A stretch of 64,000 bases of DNA. Origin: Phallus indusiatus. Its lineage: Eukaryota > Basidiomycota > Agaricomycetes > Phallales > Phallaceae. A program made the position numbers and the translations under genes. Of this stretch, positions 8,680-20,744 are shown in pieces. The notes under the pieces were generated by a model that was given only the letters and a program-made list of their open reading frames with translations, did not search any database and had not been told where the DNA came from. The stretch is from positions 744,001 to 808,000 of the forward strand of contig JAQFWX010000009.1 of assembly GCA_027605045.1 (NCBI GenBank). The letters run 5' to 3'. The number at the start of each line of letters is the position of its first letter. Positions within the stretch are counted from its first letter, which is position 1.

Positions 8680-9128
8680 CATACCAAACCAGAGCCAGGG
8701 AGTTGAGTACTTTCGATCTGACATTATCCAACATAGACTCACTCCAGAATGCATCCACGCAGCAAATATCTCTGTAGAAGGCAAGATATTCTGCGGATGA
8801 GAGATTATAGCCTTTGGGTGGGATATGATAGATCTTGTGTGAGAGATGATAGATTTCGTATGAATATCTGGCTACACTCAGAAGGTAGTCGGATAAGGTT
8901 TGAAACAGATCAAACAACGACCTTTGTTTCTGTTTGTTGTTGGCAACGAGCGATCGCGAAGAAGCAAGGTTCAGATAGATGGAGACAACGAGAAAATAAC
9001 GTGTCTGAAGGTATTTGTCTTTTGAGAATGAGACGTGAGGGTGGTCAGGACGAAAGTAACGGAACAAGTAATCATATTTCCATTCTGTCGGCTCGCCGGA
9101 AGTTTCGAGAACAGTCTGGAAATATGCG

Positions 9129-9173
9129 GTGTCTTCTGTGTTTTCTGTGTCTTCTGTGTCTTCTGTGATTTCC
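9129..9173. repeat. 9-bp coding minisatellite
   Basis: The unit GTGTCTTCT is repeated about four and a half times with small changes (9129-9173). It encodes the acidic run EDTEDTENTEDT in DUF6535 copy 1. The intact paralogue has only TRSTTNSTETA at the same place, so the array grew after the duplication or shrank in the other copy. Confidence 0.8.
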
Positions 9174-11301
9174 CGGATGAGCCAGCCGTCAAACATGTTG
9201 CGTATTCCACAAGTGATGATATGTCTAGCCACATCATCGTCTACCGACGCCCTTGCGAGGAAACAGTGCCACATAACCAGCGGAAGCTTGAAATCGTCTT
9301 TGATGGCGTCCTTCAGAATTTCGACATAATTGGCACTTTTTACATTTTCGGCAATACGGGAATAATTTTTATATTCCACTTCATCCAGTTGTCTTTCAAG
9401 CACCGCATTAGCCATAGACGGAAGTTGAAACCAGTAGTTGCACTCCCGGGACAAGAGATCAGCGTACAACCCATGACGAATATCCACCGTATATGTTTCA
9501 CCGACTTCCAAAATCCTCCAAAAATTGTTCAAGGAGTCGGATTCGAATGTATGAGCAATATTTCGATGCATAAATGAACACCGTGCGACAATCCGGTGAA
9601 CACTTGTAGAAGAAGAGGTTTGATAAAGCCAAGAGAGTGCGTCCGAGTCGAGAGGAGCGGCATCTGCAACAGCTTGCTTTATGTTTTCCTCCCTCCAGTT
9701 GGTGAATTTTGGAATGGTAGAAAGGAAGCTTTCGAAAGCTCTCAGGGCAGGACGGAGATGAAAATAATTGTCAATCATCTTGAAAATGTAAATCAAGAAG
9801 TACAATAAGGGTTTAAGCGTATCCCGGACGTCCTGAAGGAAGCGCTTGATAGAACGGATCCAAGGATGAATTTTTTTCTTGAGAGCCTTCCATTTTGAGC
9901 TCGTCCTGTCTAGTCGAACCCTCTCCGTATGAGCCTCTGGGTCTGACTGTACGCGTTTTGAGTTCTTTGTTGGGTATCGGCGTAGAACCTTTTTTGACAT
10001 TGCGCTAATCCCGTGAAAGACCTTTGGCAAAAAGAAGAACAGTACACCGATATAGATCGTGAGCGACGTTATATATGGGCATCCCGGATATCGAATAGGC
10101 AGTATCACAGACACGAAATATAAAACATATGTGACTCCGGTAATACCGACGATCGTCCAAGCGATTTGAACATCCAATGGGAACAAAATTATGACGATGC
10201 CTGTCAGGAACATACCGACGGCAAGATGCAAGAGAATCGGCAGGAGATCAATGATGGCACCGACTCTCCACGACTCAAACCCCTGAAACCGAAACTGTCT
10301 TGCCCTCGCCTTCTCGCGTGGTGTTCCGGAGATAGAAGACAGGTAATAATAGAGCCATTGTTTGGCAAGGACAGCGAACAGTGCAGTAGACAACGTAGTT
10401 GCCAAACTAGCAAACCACAGGCCATTTACGAGCCGCGCATTTGCCGACGGTATGAATGGAGAAATAGGGGTTAGTGCTGAATTGGGTACGTGATCGATCG
10501 ACGTTCCATTAAATTGTGCTCGAAGTAATTGGGTTGTTTCGAATAATAAGGATGCAGAGACTTGAGTATTATCCTGTTGGAGGCTTTGCGAAGCCTGCGA
10601 AACGAATATTGCGAGAACACTGGAGAAAAGACCAGCCTAAAAAAACAGCAAGCTTTAATGATCATAGTACACTGGACAAACATTCAACTTCAAAGACCAG
10701 AAGAACATCCGCCGTCTCTTTCCAACCTTCTACTCTTTCACGATCATACGCATCAGCTTCGTCAAGGTAAGTCGACCACACTCGGGCATTAGGAGCAAGT
10801 TCTTCTCCAGGTCGATCCGCAGGATACTTCTGTTCGTAATCAAATTTATTGATTACTTTATGTTCCAGTTAATGAGTGCGATGAAATTACAATAAACGTT
10901 ACTTACCACCATTTGACTCGGTCTTGCTCAGTCCAAAAAGCTTTCGGCGCAGAGTCCTGATTTCTTCATCATTGTTAGAGGTTGGTTTAGACTCATTTTC
11001 TAGAAGGTGCATATAATAATAATCAACTATTTGTTTTTTTAGGACAAAAAAAAATCTTACCGGGCAAATCACGAGTAAGAATCCGTAAAAGCTGGAGTTG
11101 TAGTAAGGTTTCAGTTAAACTTGTTTCGGATTGCGCTTTTTGTTCATTTGGAGATGTGACTGCAGCATGTACATATGAAGACCTTCCCTCTTCAGTAATC
11201 TCCTGAACTCGCTCGGTAGCAGGAGAAACATCGAGAACCGGCGAAGACTCGTTCAGAAACGCCTGCGGAAGTGGGTTTTTGTTAATACCTGCTTCAAACA
11301 T

Positions 11302-11694
11302 AGGTGGTCGGATTGCGATAAGGCAATGGCAAGAGAAAGCGGTTTTGTTGATATTGTGTAGGGAGGATCAAGACGTAGGGTAAAAGGGACTGGCGTTTAG
11401 TATCAATACCCTTGGTGCTTATATGCATTCGCGTGGCTCACAGGTTTTGGAAGAATGCGTGTGAAGACGTTAATTTTTCCGGACAAGATGACATAGAAGA
11501 GAATACCAAGTGTCAAGTTACTTGCGCAAGCACACTACTCTTCTAGCTTGGCACCATTTGGGTGCCAGTCTAAAAATATCGGTGCACACGTGTAGCTTGA
11601 AGGATATCGATGTGCAAATAGTCACAGCGGTGATCCTAACTCGCGATGTGGCGAGTCAACGACACTTTCCCTACGTATGACCAAAGGAACGGAA
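11302..11694. promoter_or_regulatory. Upstream region of DUF6535 copy 1
   Basis: About 390 bases lie between the DUF6535 copy 1 start and the F-box relic end. The part next to the start (for example GGGAGGATCAAGACGTAGG near 11360) matches the upstream region of the intact DUF6535 gene (GGGGAGGATCAAGATGTAGG near 17482), so the duplication included the promoter. No other element is recognised. Confidence 0.5.
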
Positions 11695-13137
11695 TCACCT
11701 CCCATCACGAGGGCCAGCCTCAATGAAAGTTTCCCCGCTCATACGAATGTTCACCCAAGTGAGATTCCGGGATGATATGATATCCAACATAATTTCCACT
11801 GAAATCTCTATCAATTTCAATGCTATCTTTGAGTCCTTGAATATACCGGAGCATTTCAATGAAAACTCCCGCAGTATTTCTTTGGCGTCAAAGGCAAGGT
11901 ATAAATGTGTGAGTCTCGGTATACTAAGAACCGGTAACGCTACCAGAGATAGCCCCTAACGAGAAAGGTTAAAAAATATCGGACAAGGGGATAAAAAATA
12001 AAAGCTTACTGATGCTCTGCCAATGATTTTAGTTTTTGCAATTTGGGAATATTTCTTGGAGAAAAGCTTCGGAGGAAACATTCGTCTGAAGCTAGAACAA
12101 GTTGAACTCTCGCGGTTATCCATTCTAGTTGCGAAGTCAAACATTCGGGACAGCGACTCGACAGTGCACAAGACCGGACAGCGCGGACTTGGGAAGGCAG
12201 GAAGATAAAGTGGGTTCCGCAGGGTGAGCGTCCCATGAAAAAGAACGCAACATGGGCAGAGAAGCGTCGAGAAGAGAGGGTAATGAGTAGCTAGCATCCA
12301 TGAGAAGGCATTCAAGATTGAGGTGTCGCTGAAAGAAACTGCAGGGGATTGGCTGAGCCCTAGTACCCAGCAATGACAGACATCGAAGCTTTTTCCAGTT
12401 TGTTTCATGGAAAAGTAAAGGACAAGAATAAGCACGGATATCATGTAAAGATAGACACCAATCCTCGAGGTTTGGACACGCGGCGATAAGCATTCTTTCA
12501 GCTGATTCACACATGTGAGACAGACGAACTTGTGTGAGATTGGACAGTTGCCATATCTGTCATCTCAATGAGCACCGAGGAACGAACGACGATAAATGTG
12601 AATGAAAAAACAAACCGATTTATTTTGCCGTATGAGAAACATGAAGTCAACTGTTAAGCTACGTAAACATGTAGCTTGATCCGCTAATATACGTGAGATG
12701 TCGAGCACGTTAGAAACCCCTTTGCGCCCGCTCCCAAAGCCCCAGCTGAAACTAAATCTTTCTAGGGCGGTCATGTGCCAAAGGGACTTGAGAAGCGCTG
12801 GCATGACAATAAGGTCAAACGGCGTAACACCATCCGTCGGTTTTGCCAGTAATGAAGACAATGTTGGAGAGGATCCATGATTAGGAAGACTGTAACGCTC
12901 GTCCAAGGAAACCAAAAACCGAATGCCTCTGGCGCAACGAGGGCTAGCAGCCAGTTGTTCCCAGAATTTTGTTTCCTGACCACCGCAACGGATGTGACGG
13001 TAGGGGAGATGATATGGGATGATGAATGAGCTGAAAAGTTTTCAAACCAGCGCCGAGGAGAGTAAGTCACGAGGTGATGGGATATAATAACCCACCTCCT
13101 CCCAGAGTTCAATAGGCAATGCCTCAATTACTGACAT
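11695..13137 (-). pseudogene. F-box / leucine-rich-repeat gene, decayed
   Basis: The start MSVIEALPIELWEEVGYYI at 13137 is a typical N-terminal F-box of basidiomycete F-box/LRR proteins, which recruit substrates to SCF ubiquitin ligases. The same frame continues with PYRHIRCGGQETKFW, but a TGA at 13042-13044 lies between LLSSALV and KLFSSFIIPYHLPYRH. A Cys codon there would restore a normal-looking F-box. Exon 1 ends near 12616 (GTTTGT donor), a 60-base intron follows, and exon 2 opens IWQLSNLTQVRLSHM with LRR-like segments (CPNLEDWCLSL, KKLRCLSLLG). The frame then breaks: after HCRVAVPNV at about 12137 it stops, while other frames continue with coding-like sequence to a GTAAGC at 12009. A last exon, 11695-11955, reads GLSLVALPVLSIPRLTHLYL. 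An alternative start at 13368 only adds low-complexity sequence. At least two lesions make a pseudogene likely. Confidence 0.65.
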
Positions 13138-14058
13138 GATAGTACTTGCAAGAGTGTGAATGTGTGGGAGTGTGACGAATGGCGGTGATGCACCGTGGCG
13201 CTCAAAATCCGTAGCGCGACAATCATCTTGCGTAGGCGAATGTACAATAATTTTGGGCGGTTGAGGGGATAAAGAACGTTTTGGAGAGTGGATGACTTTT
13301 TGGAATGTCTTGTCTGCGCCCAACGGACTCAGTGAATTCGCCCCAGCCGCTCGTTTCGCGTTTTGCATCTTTGAATTCTACATGTCTCTGAAGAACTTTG
13401 ATTACTAGTAGGAGGCAGATGATACATCGGACGTGCCAGGTCCAGGTGTAATAATTTCAATTTGCGGATGAAGTTCATCAACGTCTCTGCACCAGTACAT
13501 CGTTACCGCGTCGCGATCACGATATTCCATCCGCATCCTAAGACACGTCCTTCGCGTGGAAGATGTACAACGACACAGGATGACCACTTTACATTTACTG
13601 TGCTTCAAATGGAATTTTTTTTGCTAGTCATTGGGCTATCAAACATTACGTGCAGATTCCTTCGCCTTGTGCAGGAAGTTGTACTGAAAATTTGAATGAG
13701 ACATTGCAATTTTAGGTCTTATCTGGGCATTTTTCAAAGAAAAATGTGTGAACAGAGGAAACTTTGTGGTCAGACCTTTTCCTGTCATTCTTAACTACTG
13801 AAAAGAATGGATACATACGATGCGTGTCTAGTGACGCACTTGAGGAGAATAAAACATTTGACAGAATCTTTGGGCAAAACATTGAAACATTTGACGGACT
13901 ACGGTACTAAAGCATCTGATATCTACATAAACGGAGTTGTATCCTGTCGAATAACATTTCATTTTAGTGTGTTCTCGTTGGCCTTATCATGGTTATCGAC
14001 TCACTTTTGACATTCTATTCCCGGTGACATACACTGAGCATTCTTTTCATCCGATGGA
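13138..14058. other. Intergenic region, no gene seen
   Basis: AT-rich DNA between the F-box relic and the intact DUF6535 gene. The open frames are short (60-77 codons, for example 13462-13695 on the plus strand) and without recognisable motifs. No RNA gene or repeat is apparent. It would contain the F-box promoter and the 3' end of the DUF6535 transcript. Confidence 0.5.
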
Positions 14059-17000
14059 TTACGGTGTTATTTTCAAGCTATAAATATGGATGAGCTCATA
14101 CGGAGATAGATGTGAGACTGGTCCCACCTCGTCTTCATTGCGTCCCTGGGGCTGTCCACGCTCAGGATCGTGCTTTGTTGTTTCAGTGCGTTGATTTTCG
14201 ACATTGGGCTGGTGTTGAATCGCCAGACCAAAATGTTGCCTAAAGTCGCGTGCGACTTTGTTAAGCTTCTGTCGAAGCTCTGTATTTTGCTCGGAATGTG
14301 CCTTTGATATCATAATATCGTGGAGTTTATGAAAATTTGTCCGGTCAAGCTTTAAATGTTCGTCCGATTTGTAAATCAAGAACTCTCCTAGTTGCACCAG
14401 CACGGACGAGTTATGGAGAACGGTGAACAGAGCGAGTCCATCTGGGTCCTCGGCCACAGGCGTCGCGAATAGATCCATTAGGCCCTCATACAAGTATTTC
14501 ACTGAGGTAGTATCATATTCGAATCTGGGAGAGTAAAAGTTAGAAAGCGCGAGGTTTTGAAAAAATGTCAAAAAACGGGACACAGCCACGTTGGGATCAT
14601 TCGAGGAAGTGATGCATCGACGTAGACTGTTGCGGTTCTGAGGCATGATCAACAGTGTGAATATGGGGTATGGCCATGTCCGGAATAACCTTCTCCAACG
14701 ATTGTTGGATATGACTTCCGAACACCATTGATATATTGACGGGGAGTCGTGGTACTCAGTAGAGTAAAAGCGCCTTACTTGCTCAACGTTCTCGTCGATG
14801 ACGCCCCAAATCCAATGCAGGCAGGAAGATACCTCCAATTTAACGGCATCCGTCACAGGATCACTCCAGAATGCATCCACGCAGCAAATATCTCTGAAGA
14901 AGACAAGATAGTCCTCATGTGAGACATGATGGCGCTCGCGTGGGTGGGAGTAATACCGTCCACGAAGCCATTTTTGTAAGTTGTCAGACAGAACATACAA
15001 CAACGTTTGTTTCTGTTCGTTGTCGACAACGAGCGATCGCGGGGAGGTAAGGTTCCGATAGATGGAGACAAAGAGGAGATAACGTTGCTTAAAGGATGTG
15101 TCTTCTGAGGAGGGAAAATGAGGGCTGTTAGGACAAAAGTAACGGAACAGGTAGTCAAATTTCCATTTTCCCGGCTCGCCGGGATTTTTGAGAACAGTCT
15201 GTAAATGTGCGGTTTCTGTGCTATTTGTGGTGCTCCGGGTGTTCCAATCAAATATTTTAGCCATTCCAGAAGTGATGATATGTCTAGCCACCTCATCGTC
15301 ATCTACCGACGCCTTTGCCAAGAAATATTGCCACATGACCAGCGGAAGCTCGAAATCGTCTTTGATGGCGTCCTTAAGAATTTCGACATAATTGGCATTT
15401 ATTACATTCCTGGAGATACGGCAATACGTTTGGTATTCCACTTCATCCAGTCGTAACTCCACATTAGCCATAGACGGAAATAGAGACCAGTAGTTGTACT
15501 CCCGGGACAAGAGATCGGCACACAACCCGTAACGAATATCCACCATACTTGTGTCATCGAGTTCCAGAATTTTCCAAAAATTGTTCAGGATGTCGAGTTT
15601 GAATGCTTGAGTAATATCTCGATGCATAAATGAGCACCGTGCGATAATCCGGTGAACACTTGTAGCAGAGGAGGTTTGATAAAGCCAAGAAAGTGCGTTT
15701 GAATCAAGAGGAGCAGCATCTGCAACAGCTTGCTTTATGTTCTCCTCCCTCCAGTTGGTGAATTTCGGAATGGTAGAAACGAAGCGTTGTAATGCTCTCA
15801 GCGCATGATGAAAAACCGAATGGTCATCCAAATAGTTATCCAAATAGTCATACAACGCCTCGACAGCATATATGGGCGGATGAATAAAGACATCATATGA
15901 AAATCTCAGTGTAACCCAGATGTAATGAAGGAAAGGCCTAATAAGACGAATCAAAGGATGAATTTTTCTCCAGAGAGACTCCCATTCCGAGCTCGTCCTG
16001 TCCAGTGGAACCGCCTCCGTATGAGCCTCTGAGTCTGATTGTGCCCGTTTCGAGTCCTTTGTTGGGTGTAGAACCTTTTTAGACACTGCGCTAATCCAGT
16101 GAAAGACCTTTGGCAGAAAGAAGAACAGTACACCGGTATAGATCGTAAGCGACGTTATATATGGGCATCCCGGATATCGTATAGGCAATATCACAGAAAC
16201 GAAATATAAAACATATGTGACTCCGGTAATACCGACGATCGCCCGAGCGATTTGAACATCCAATGGAAATAAAAGTATGATAATACCGATGAGGAACATC
16301 CCGACAGCCAGATGCAAGAGAATCGGCAAGAGATCAACGATGGCACCGACTCTCCACGACTCAAACCCTTGAAACCGAAACTGCCTTGCCCTTGCCTTGT
16401 CGCGCGGTGTTCCAGAGATCGAAGAAAGGTAATAATAGAGCCATTGTTTGGCAAGAACAGCGAACAGGGCAGTTGACAACGTAATTGCCAAACTAGTGAA
16501 CCACAGGCCATTTACGAGTCGCGCATTTGCCGATGGTATGAACGGAGAAGTAGGGGTTAGTGTTGAGCTGGGAACATTATTAATCGACGTTCCACTGAAT
16601 TGGGCTCGGAGTAATTGGTTTGTTTCGAACAACAAGGACGCAGAGACTTGAGTATTGTCCTGCTGAAGGCTTTGCGAAGCCTGCGAAATGAATGTGGTTA
16701 TAACTCCGGAAAAAAGACCAGCCTGAACAACAGCAAAATTTAGCGGTCATAGCCACATAAGATGGTCATTCAACGTACAAATACGAGAAGAACATCTGCG
16801 GTCTCTTTCCAACCTTCCACTCTTTCACGATCATATGCCTCAGCTTCGTCAAGGTAGGTCGACCAAACTCGAGCATTGGGACCAAGCTCTTCTCCAGGCC
16901 GATCCGCAGGATACTTCTGTTCATAATCAAATCGATTATTTACTTTCATGTTCTACAATTAGCCAGTACGATATAATAACATCGGTTACTACTCACCATT

Positions 17001-17420
17001 ATTGGATTCGGTTCTGGTTATTACTCCAAAAAGCTTTTTGCGCAAGGTCTTGATTTCTTCATTATTGTTAGATGTTGGTTGAGACTCCTTTTCTAGAAGG
17101 TGTATACGGTAATCAACAAATTATTTTGGAGAACAGAAAAAAATCTCACCGGGCAAATCACGAGTGAGAATCCGTAAGAGCTGAACCTGTAGCAAGGTTT
17201 CATTTAAACCTGTTTCAAGCTGCGCTTTTTGTTCATTTGGAGAAGTGGCTGCGGCATGTACAGATGGTGACCTTTCGTCTTCAGCAATTTCCTGAATTCG
17301 TTCGGTAGCAGAAGAAGCACCCAGAACCGGCAGAGGCTCATTCTCGATTTCACCCTGATTGTTCAGGAGCGCCAGCTGCGCTGTATTTTCGTTCGAGTTA
17401 CTGGTAGCTGCTTCAGACAT
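14059..17420 (-). CDS. DUF6535-domain multi-membrane protein (intact copy)
   Basis: Four exons, 17150-17420, 16997-17092, 16779-16942 and 14059-16722, sum to 3195 bases and stay in frame, giving 1064 residues from MSEAATSNSNENTAQ. The N-terminal 125 residues are variable. The DUF6535 block follows: DYEQKYPADRPGEELGPNAR, VWSTYLDEAEAYDRE, ETADVLLVF, AGLFSGVITTFISQASQ. Then come NGLWFTSLAITLSTALFAVL, KQWLYYYLSS, IVDLLPILLHLAVGMFLIG and TGVTYVLYFVSVILPI, giving about five hydrophobic membrane segments. A long, probably cytosolic C-terminal part (about residues 400-1064) contains WREENIKQAVADAAPLDSNA and no domain I can name. The family is expanded in agaricomycetes and has no proven role. The gene is a close tandem paralogue of the truncated copy at 8402-11301, with shared intron positions and shared upstream sequence. 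Confidence 0.85.
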
Positions 17421-18787
17421 AGCTGGTCAGATTGCGATACAATGATAGCGAAATGGGGTGGTTTCGTTGATATAACGTTCGGGGAGGATCAAGATGTAGG
17501 ACGGAAGAGAGGCGTCACCAATACTTTTGATGCATGTAACATTTCTGGATTCTCATGGATCGCAGTAATTAGGAATGAAGCTGTGACCGTTGAGCGGATA
17601 AATCGATAAGGTTTGACGTTTGAAGAGAATACTGAATTCCGAGTTACTTGTACCAGCACGTTGCATCTGCTTCCGTTTTAGCACTGTATGCCATATGGTG
17701 GCAATACAACCGGGTCGGAGGATTGCGTACAAAATTAAATCGCCGTCGAAAAACTGAATTGATCATTTTTGTTACATAATGATCAAGGCGCTAGCTTGGA
17801 ATTTTGCAGAAATAGACCCCGAAAAGTCCGACTAGCTTGCGCCTTGGTCCGGTTTATCAACCCATTCAGGTTTTTCTAACACGGGCCTGAACTGCAGACC
17901 TTATAGCTATAGCGCAGCGTCCACACTCGAGGATGTGCAACAGCCGCCGTGCTAACCTCAAGTCCTGTTACGAAGTGGCGTTTGTTTCCAAGATAGTAGG
18001 CACTAAAATTGAAGAAGAACATGTAATAACACCCATATAAATTCAAACACAGCACCCAACGCGTTGACTAGCCGAAAGACTGCGAAGAGAAGAACAATAC
18101 AAGTAATTCCATTGATCTAGCGTCTCCATCAAATCCGGATTCCATACTCTCGAGTTAAAGTTTGCAAGACGTATCCCTCGCCCTAGTTATCGCCCGGCTC
18201 GATTTATATGCCTCATATTGGAACCCCATAGGCCTTCGAGATAAAACTGGTCCTCAAAAGGGTAGTATGCGGGTGCTTGTGTACTGTAGCTTCTAAAAAC
18301 TGTATTTTTGTACATGAGTATCGTCCGCGATTCGTATTTTCGCCATTAGCAAAGCCGTTCTTTCAGGGTTTAAATTTGAATCTGAGCACTCATACTAAGG
18401 AGCGGAAAAGGTGATCAGGGAAAGAAGTCAGAAAAATGCGTACTATACGTTGTATATGTTGGACATCTAACCTAGGTATGTGTGATGATGTTCCGTTCTG
18501 CTTATCGTTTAAATAATGTCGAAAGTAAGGTCCATCCCAAGTCCAGCCGCATTGAGGATTTGGTGTCCGAAAGGCTCAAACTGTGAGATTCTGGATGTAG
18601 CTGAGGTTATAGAAGGTGGCATACTACAGTTTAGACGAGAGCGAAGGTCATGCAAATGTGTCAACGTGTCACGAAGTCACAAACATCGTCTCATCGATGG
18701 AGCCTTTTTGCTGTTCGCTCTCTGCACACAATCAGCTCTACAATATTTACGAGGTTCAGACATAACAACGACAATATGAACTCTGTA
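17421..18787. other. Intergenic region, no gene seen
   Basis: About 1.4 kb. The first 150 bases resemble the upstream region of DUF6535 copy 1 and probably hold the promoter. The rest has only short open frames (largest 87 codons on the plus strand at 18516-18779). No RNA gene or mobile element is recognised. The last part would be the 3' untranslated region of the downstream minus-strand gene. Confidence 0.5.
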
Positions 18788-20744
18788 CTAATTGTCATTC
18801 CTAGGGAAGTAATACAAGAATCTATCGTTATAACTATACCAGTCTCTTTTATCTGGTATCAGCGCTTTCAAACGACTCAGCTCGTTCTTCCACAAATCCG
18901 TGTCTGTAAGCTCTTTATGCTTCATCTTCAGGTGCTGCTCCATGTTGATTTTTCTGACCACTAGAGACGTCACATTGGTGCACAATGAGCATTTTATCTG
19001 CTCAATCTGCTCACGTACAAAACCAAATTGAGCCTCGGTTTTCACCAGAACCGCAGCCCTATTTTTAAAAGTGCTGTCATTGAAATGCTCGGCGTTTTTC
19101 ACAACTTGGATAATGTGCGACGATACTAGGTGTTCTAGCGAACGGTCATTTCGCCACACCGAAGACTTTTCGCCGCACAAAGTACATGGTCCCCTGTTGG
19201 GAAAATACATGTCGAGCCATTCCTGGCTCCGAACTTGAGCTCTTATCCGCTTGTTGGGCCACTTCTGTTCCATTTTGCGATGATCTTTGATTGCGGGAAC
19301 GATGATAGATAAAGCCTTTTTGGGAGTCCGAGCTCGCTTTTTAGCAGGAAGGATAGGGCGGTGTTTTAGCTGAGTTCGTTGCATGGGAAGGAGACAAGGG
19401 TTTGACGACGATGCAATGAGGGGGGCGGCGTTGTGGATGGGCGTAACCGAGTACGGTAGAGAGGAGAATAATGAATGCGGGGCGGTGGGAATAACGATAT
19501 TTGACGGGGTTCGTACTTGACCCGGCACGTCTTTTAAGGACGCCGCTGCCAACGATTGAGATTGATCGAGTTGGTTGTTTCGCTGCAAGTTATGGTTACG
19601 GGAAGGGTTCAAACAAGCTGCAGGTAAGACGGGTGGCGAGATGACGTTCACTGGTATAAATGGGTACGATGGAGAAATGGAAAGTGAGGAAGTCGAAGGT
19701 ACAGGATCTTGAGAACGAGGTACTGATTGATATTGATAAGAGTGGTGAGGATAAGAAGAGGACAGCGTGGAGTCATAAAAATTTGGACGTGCGGGCGGTA
19801 CGTTGTTGTCAGTGGTAGCATTGGTGTGGGTTTGCTCCGGGTAAAGATAACAAGGTGTTTGGGATTCGTGCGCGATCTGTTTGACTCTTGTCAAGGTGCT
19901 GTGGTGCAACGGATCTATATACGACTCCCTCCGGTTCAATTCATAGCCCAGCTCCTGGCTGCCTCGCCTCACGTCGTCGTAACGGGATGCGTTGCCACTC
20001 AGCGTTCCCGCGTTAATGTGATAAGTTGGTGAAGTTGTCTGGGAGTTGGAAAACAAATGTCTTTGGGAGGCAGGATGTTTAGTAGATAACTTTGAAATAA
20101 AATGAAGCCTCACGTTCTCAACTCCCAGTCTGTGCGGTACGGATCTACGTACTCGGCATGAGGCGTGTCAAATTCTTGCGTTGAGTATCTAATTATCAAC
20201 GAAATATCATCAGATAGCCTAATATAAAGTGAGAATAAAAGGTTTACGGGTCTAAAGATCCGACATGTGGAGCATGAGCGTACTGAGTCGGTTCAACATG
20301 CACTGGACGTGAGCCCGAACTCAAACCAACACTAGGGAGTCCAGACGATCATTAGACACAATAAGGCGACACTTTCACAAACAATAAAGAGAGCCTTACG
20401 TGTCACAAGGCTTATTGAACACATTTCCGGGCATGTGAAAATACCCGCCAGGGGAATTCAGACCAATCGATAAACCACTGGGATCCGAGTCTGACGCCTG
20501 ACCATGTCCCAGAGCCTGACCCGACTCCGATGCATGCTTGAGAGATATATCTCCCAGCGGTGGATTGGTATATGCATCAACTCTAAAAGGTCCTCTATTA
20601 TATATACTTCTCTACGCAAAAAGATAGTGACTCTCACCCGTTGTCTGCCCAATCGACGTTGGTTACGCTGAACTGTAAGGATCTCGGAAGACCCAATTCT
20701 TCAATGAATTGTGGCGAGAAGTATAGGTCAGAGTTTGAGCTCAT
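18788..20744 (-). CDS. Putative zinc-finger protein A (C-x2-C...VxR...H-x4-H type)
   Basis: Four exons, 20638-20744, 20400-20582, 20114-20188 and 18788-20060, add up to 1638 bases in frame, 545 residues. The last intron is 53 bases with an ACTAAAC branch-like site. The start MSSNSDLYFSPQFIEELG was preferred over an upstream in-frame ATG because it matches the start of the gene at 25374. Most of the protein is Ser/Pro/Asn-rich and probably disordered. A basic segment (AKKRARTPKKALS) precedes two C-terminal finger-like motifs: CTLCGEKSSVWRNDRSLEH followed by LVSSH, and CSLCTNVTSLVVRK continuing to QHLKMKH. Spacing is C-x2-C-x14-16-H-x4-H, longer than a classic C2H2 finger. I infer a nuclear DNA- or RNA-binding protein. 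No named family is recognised. It probably shares ancestry with the gene at 22255-25374. Confidence 0.7.

Larger units (their letters stand above)
8402..11301 (-). pseudogene. DUF6535 membrane protein copy 1, cut off by an LTR
   Basis: Four exons match the intact paralogue at 14059-17420: exon 1 at 11061-11301, exon 2 at 10907-10999, exon 3 at about 10689-10855 and exon 4 from 10636. The protein has a variable N-terminus, the DUF6535 signature (DYEQKYPADRPGEEL, VWSTYLDEA, WKETADVLLVF, AGLFSSVL), and membrane segments around LSTALFAVLAKQWLYYY, IDLLPILLHLAVG and YVLYFVSVILPI. After LALVWYV at 8680 the coding sequence enters the retroelement LTR and stops at 8402. That replaces the last 250 or so residues of the paralogue with 90 LTR-encoded ones. 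Intron 3 has also lost its good donor: the paralogue has GTATTT|GTACGT, while this copy has GTCTTTGAAGTT, leaving only a weak GTTGAA three bases later. DUF6535 proteins have no established function. I consider this copy non-functional or making a chimera. Confidence 0.8.

Noticed and set aside
13042..13058. 17-base 'intron' GTTTGAAAACTTTTCAG that would remove the TGA in the F-box gene
   Set aside because: It begins GT and ends AG but is far too short to be spliced and would shift the frame.
17890..17990. Possible degenerate tRNA or retroelement scrap (CTCAAGTCCTG, CTATAGCGCAGCGTCC)
   Set aside because: Only isolated similarities; no cloverleaf and no coding frame could be built.
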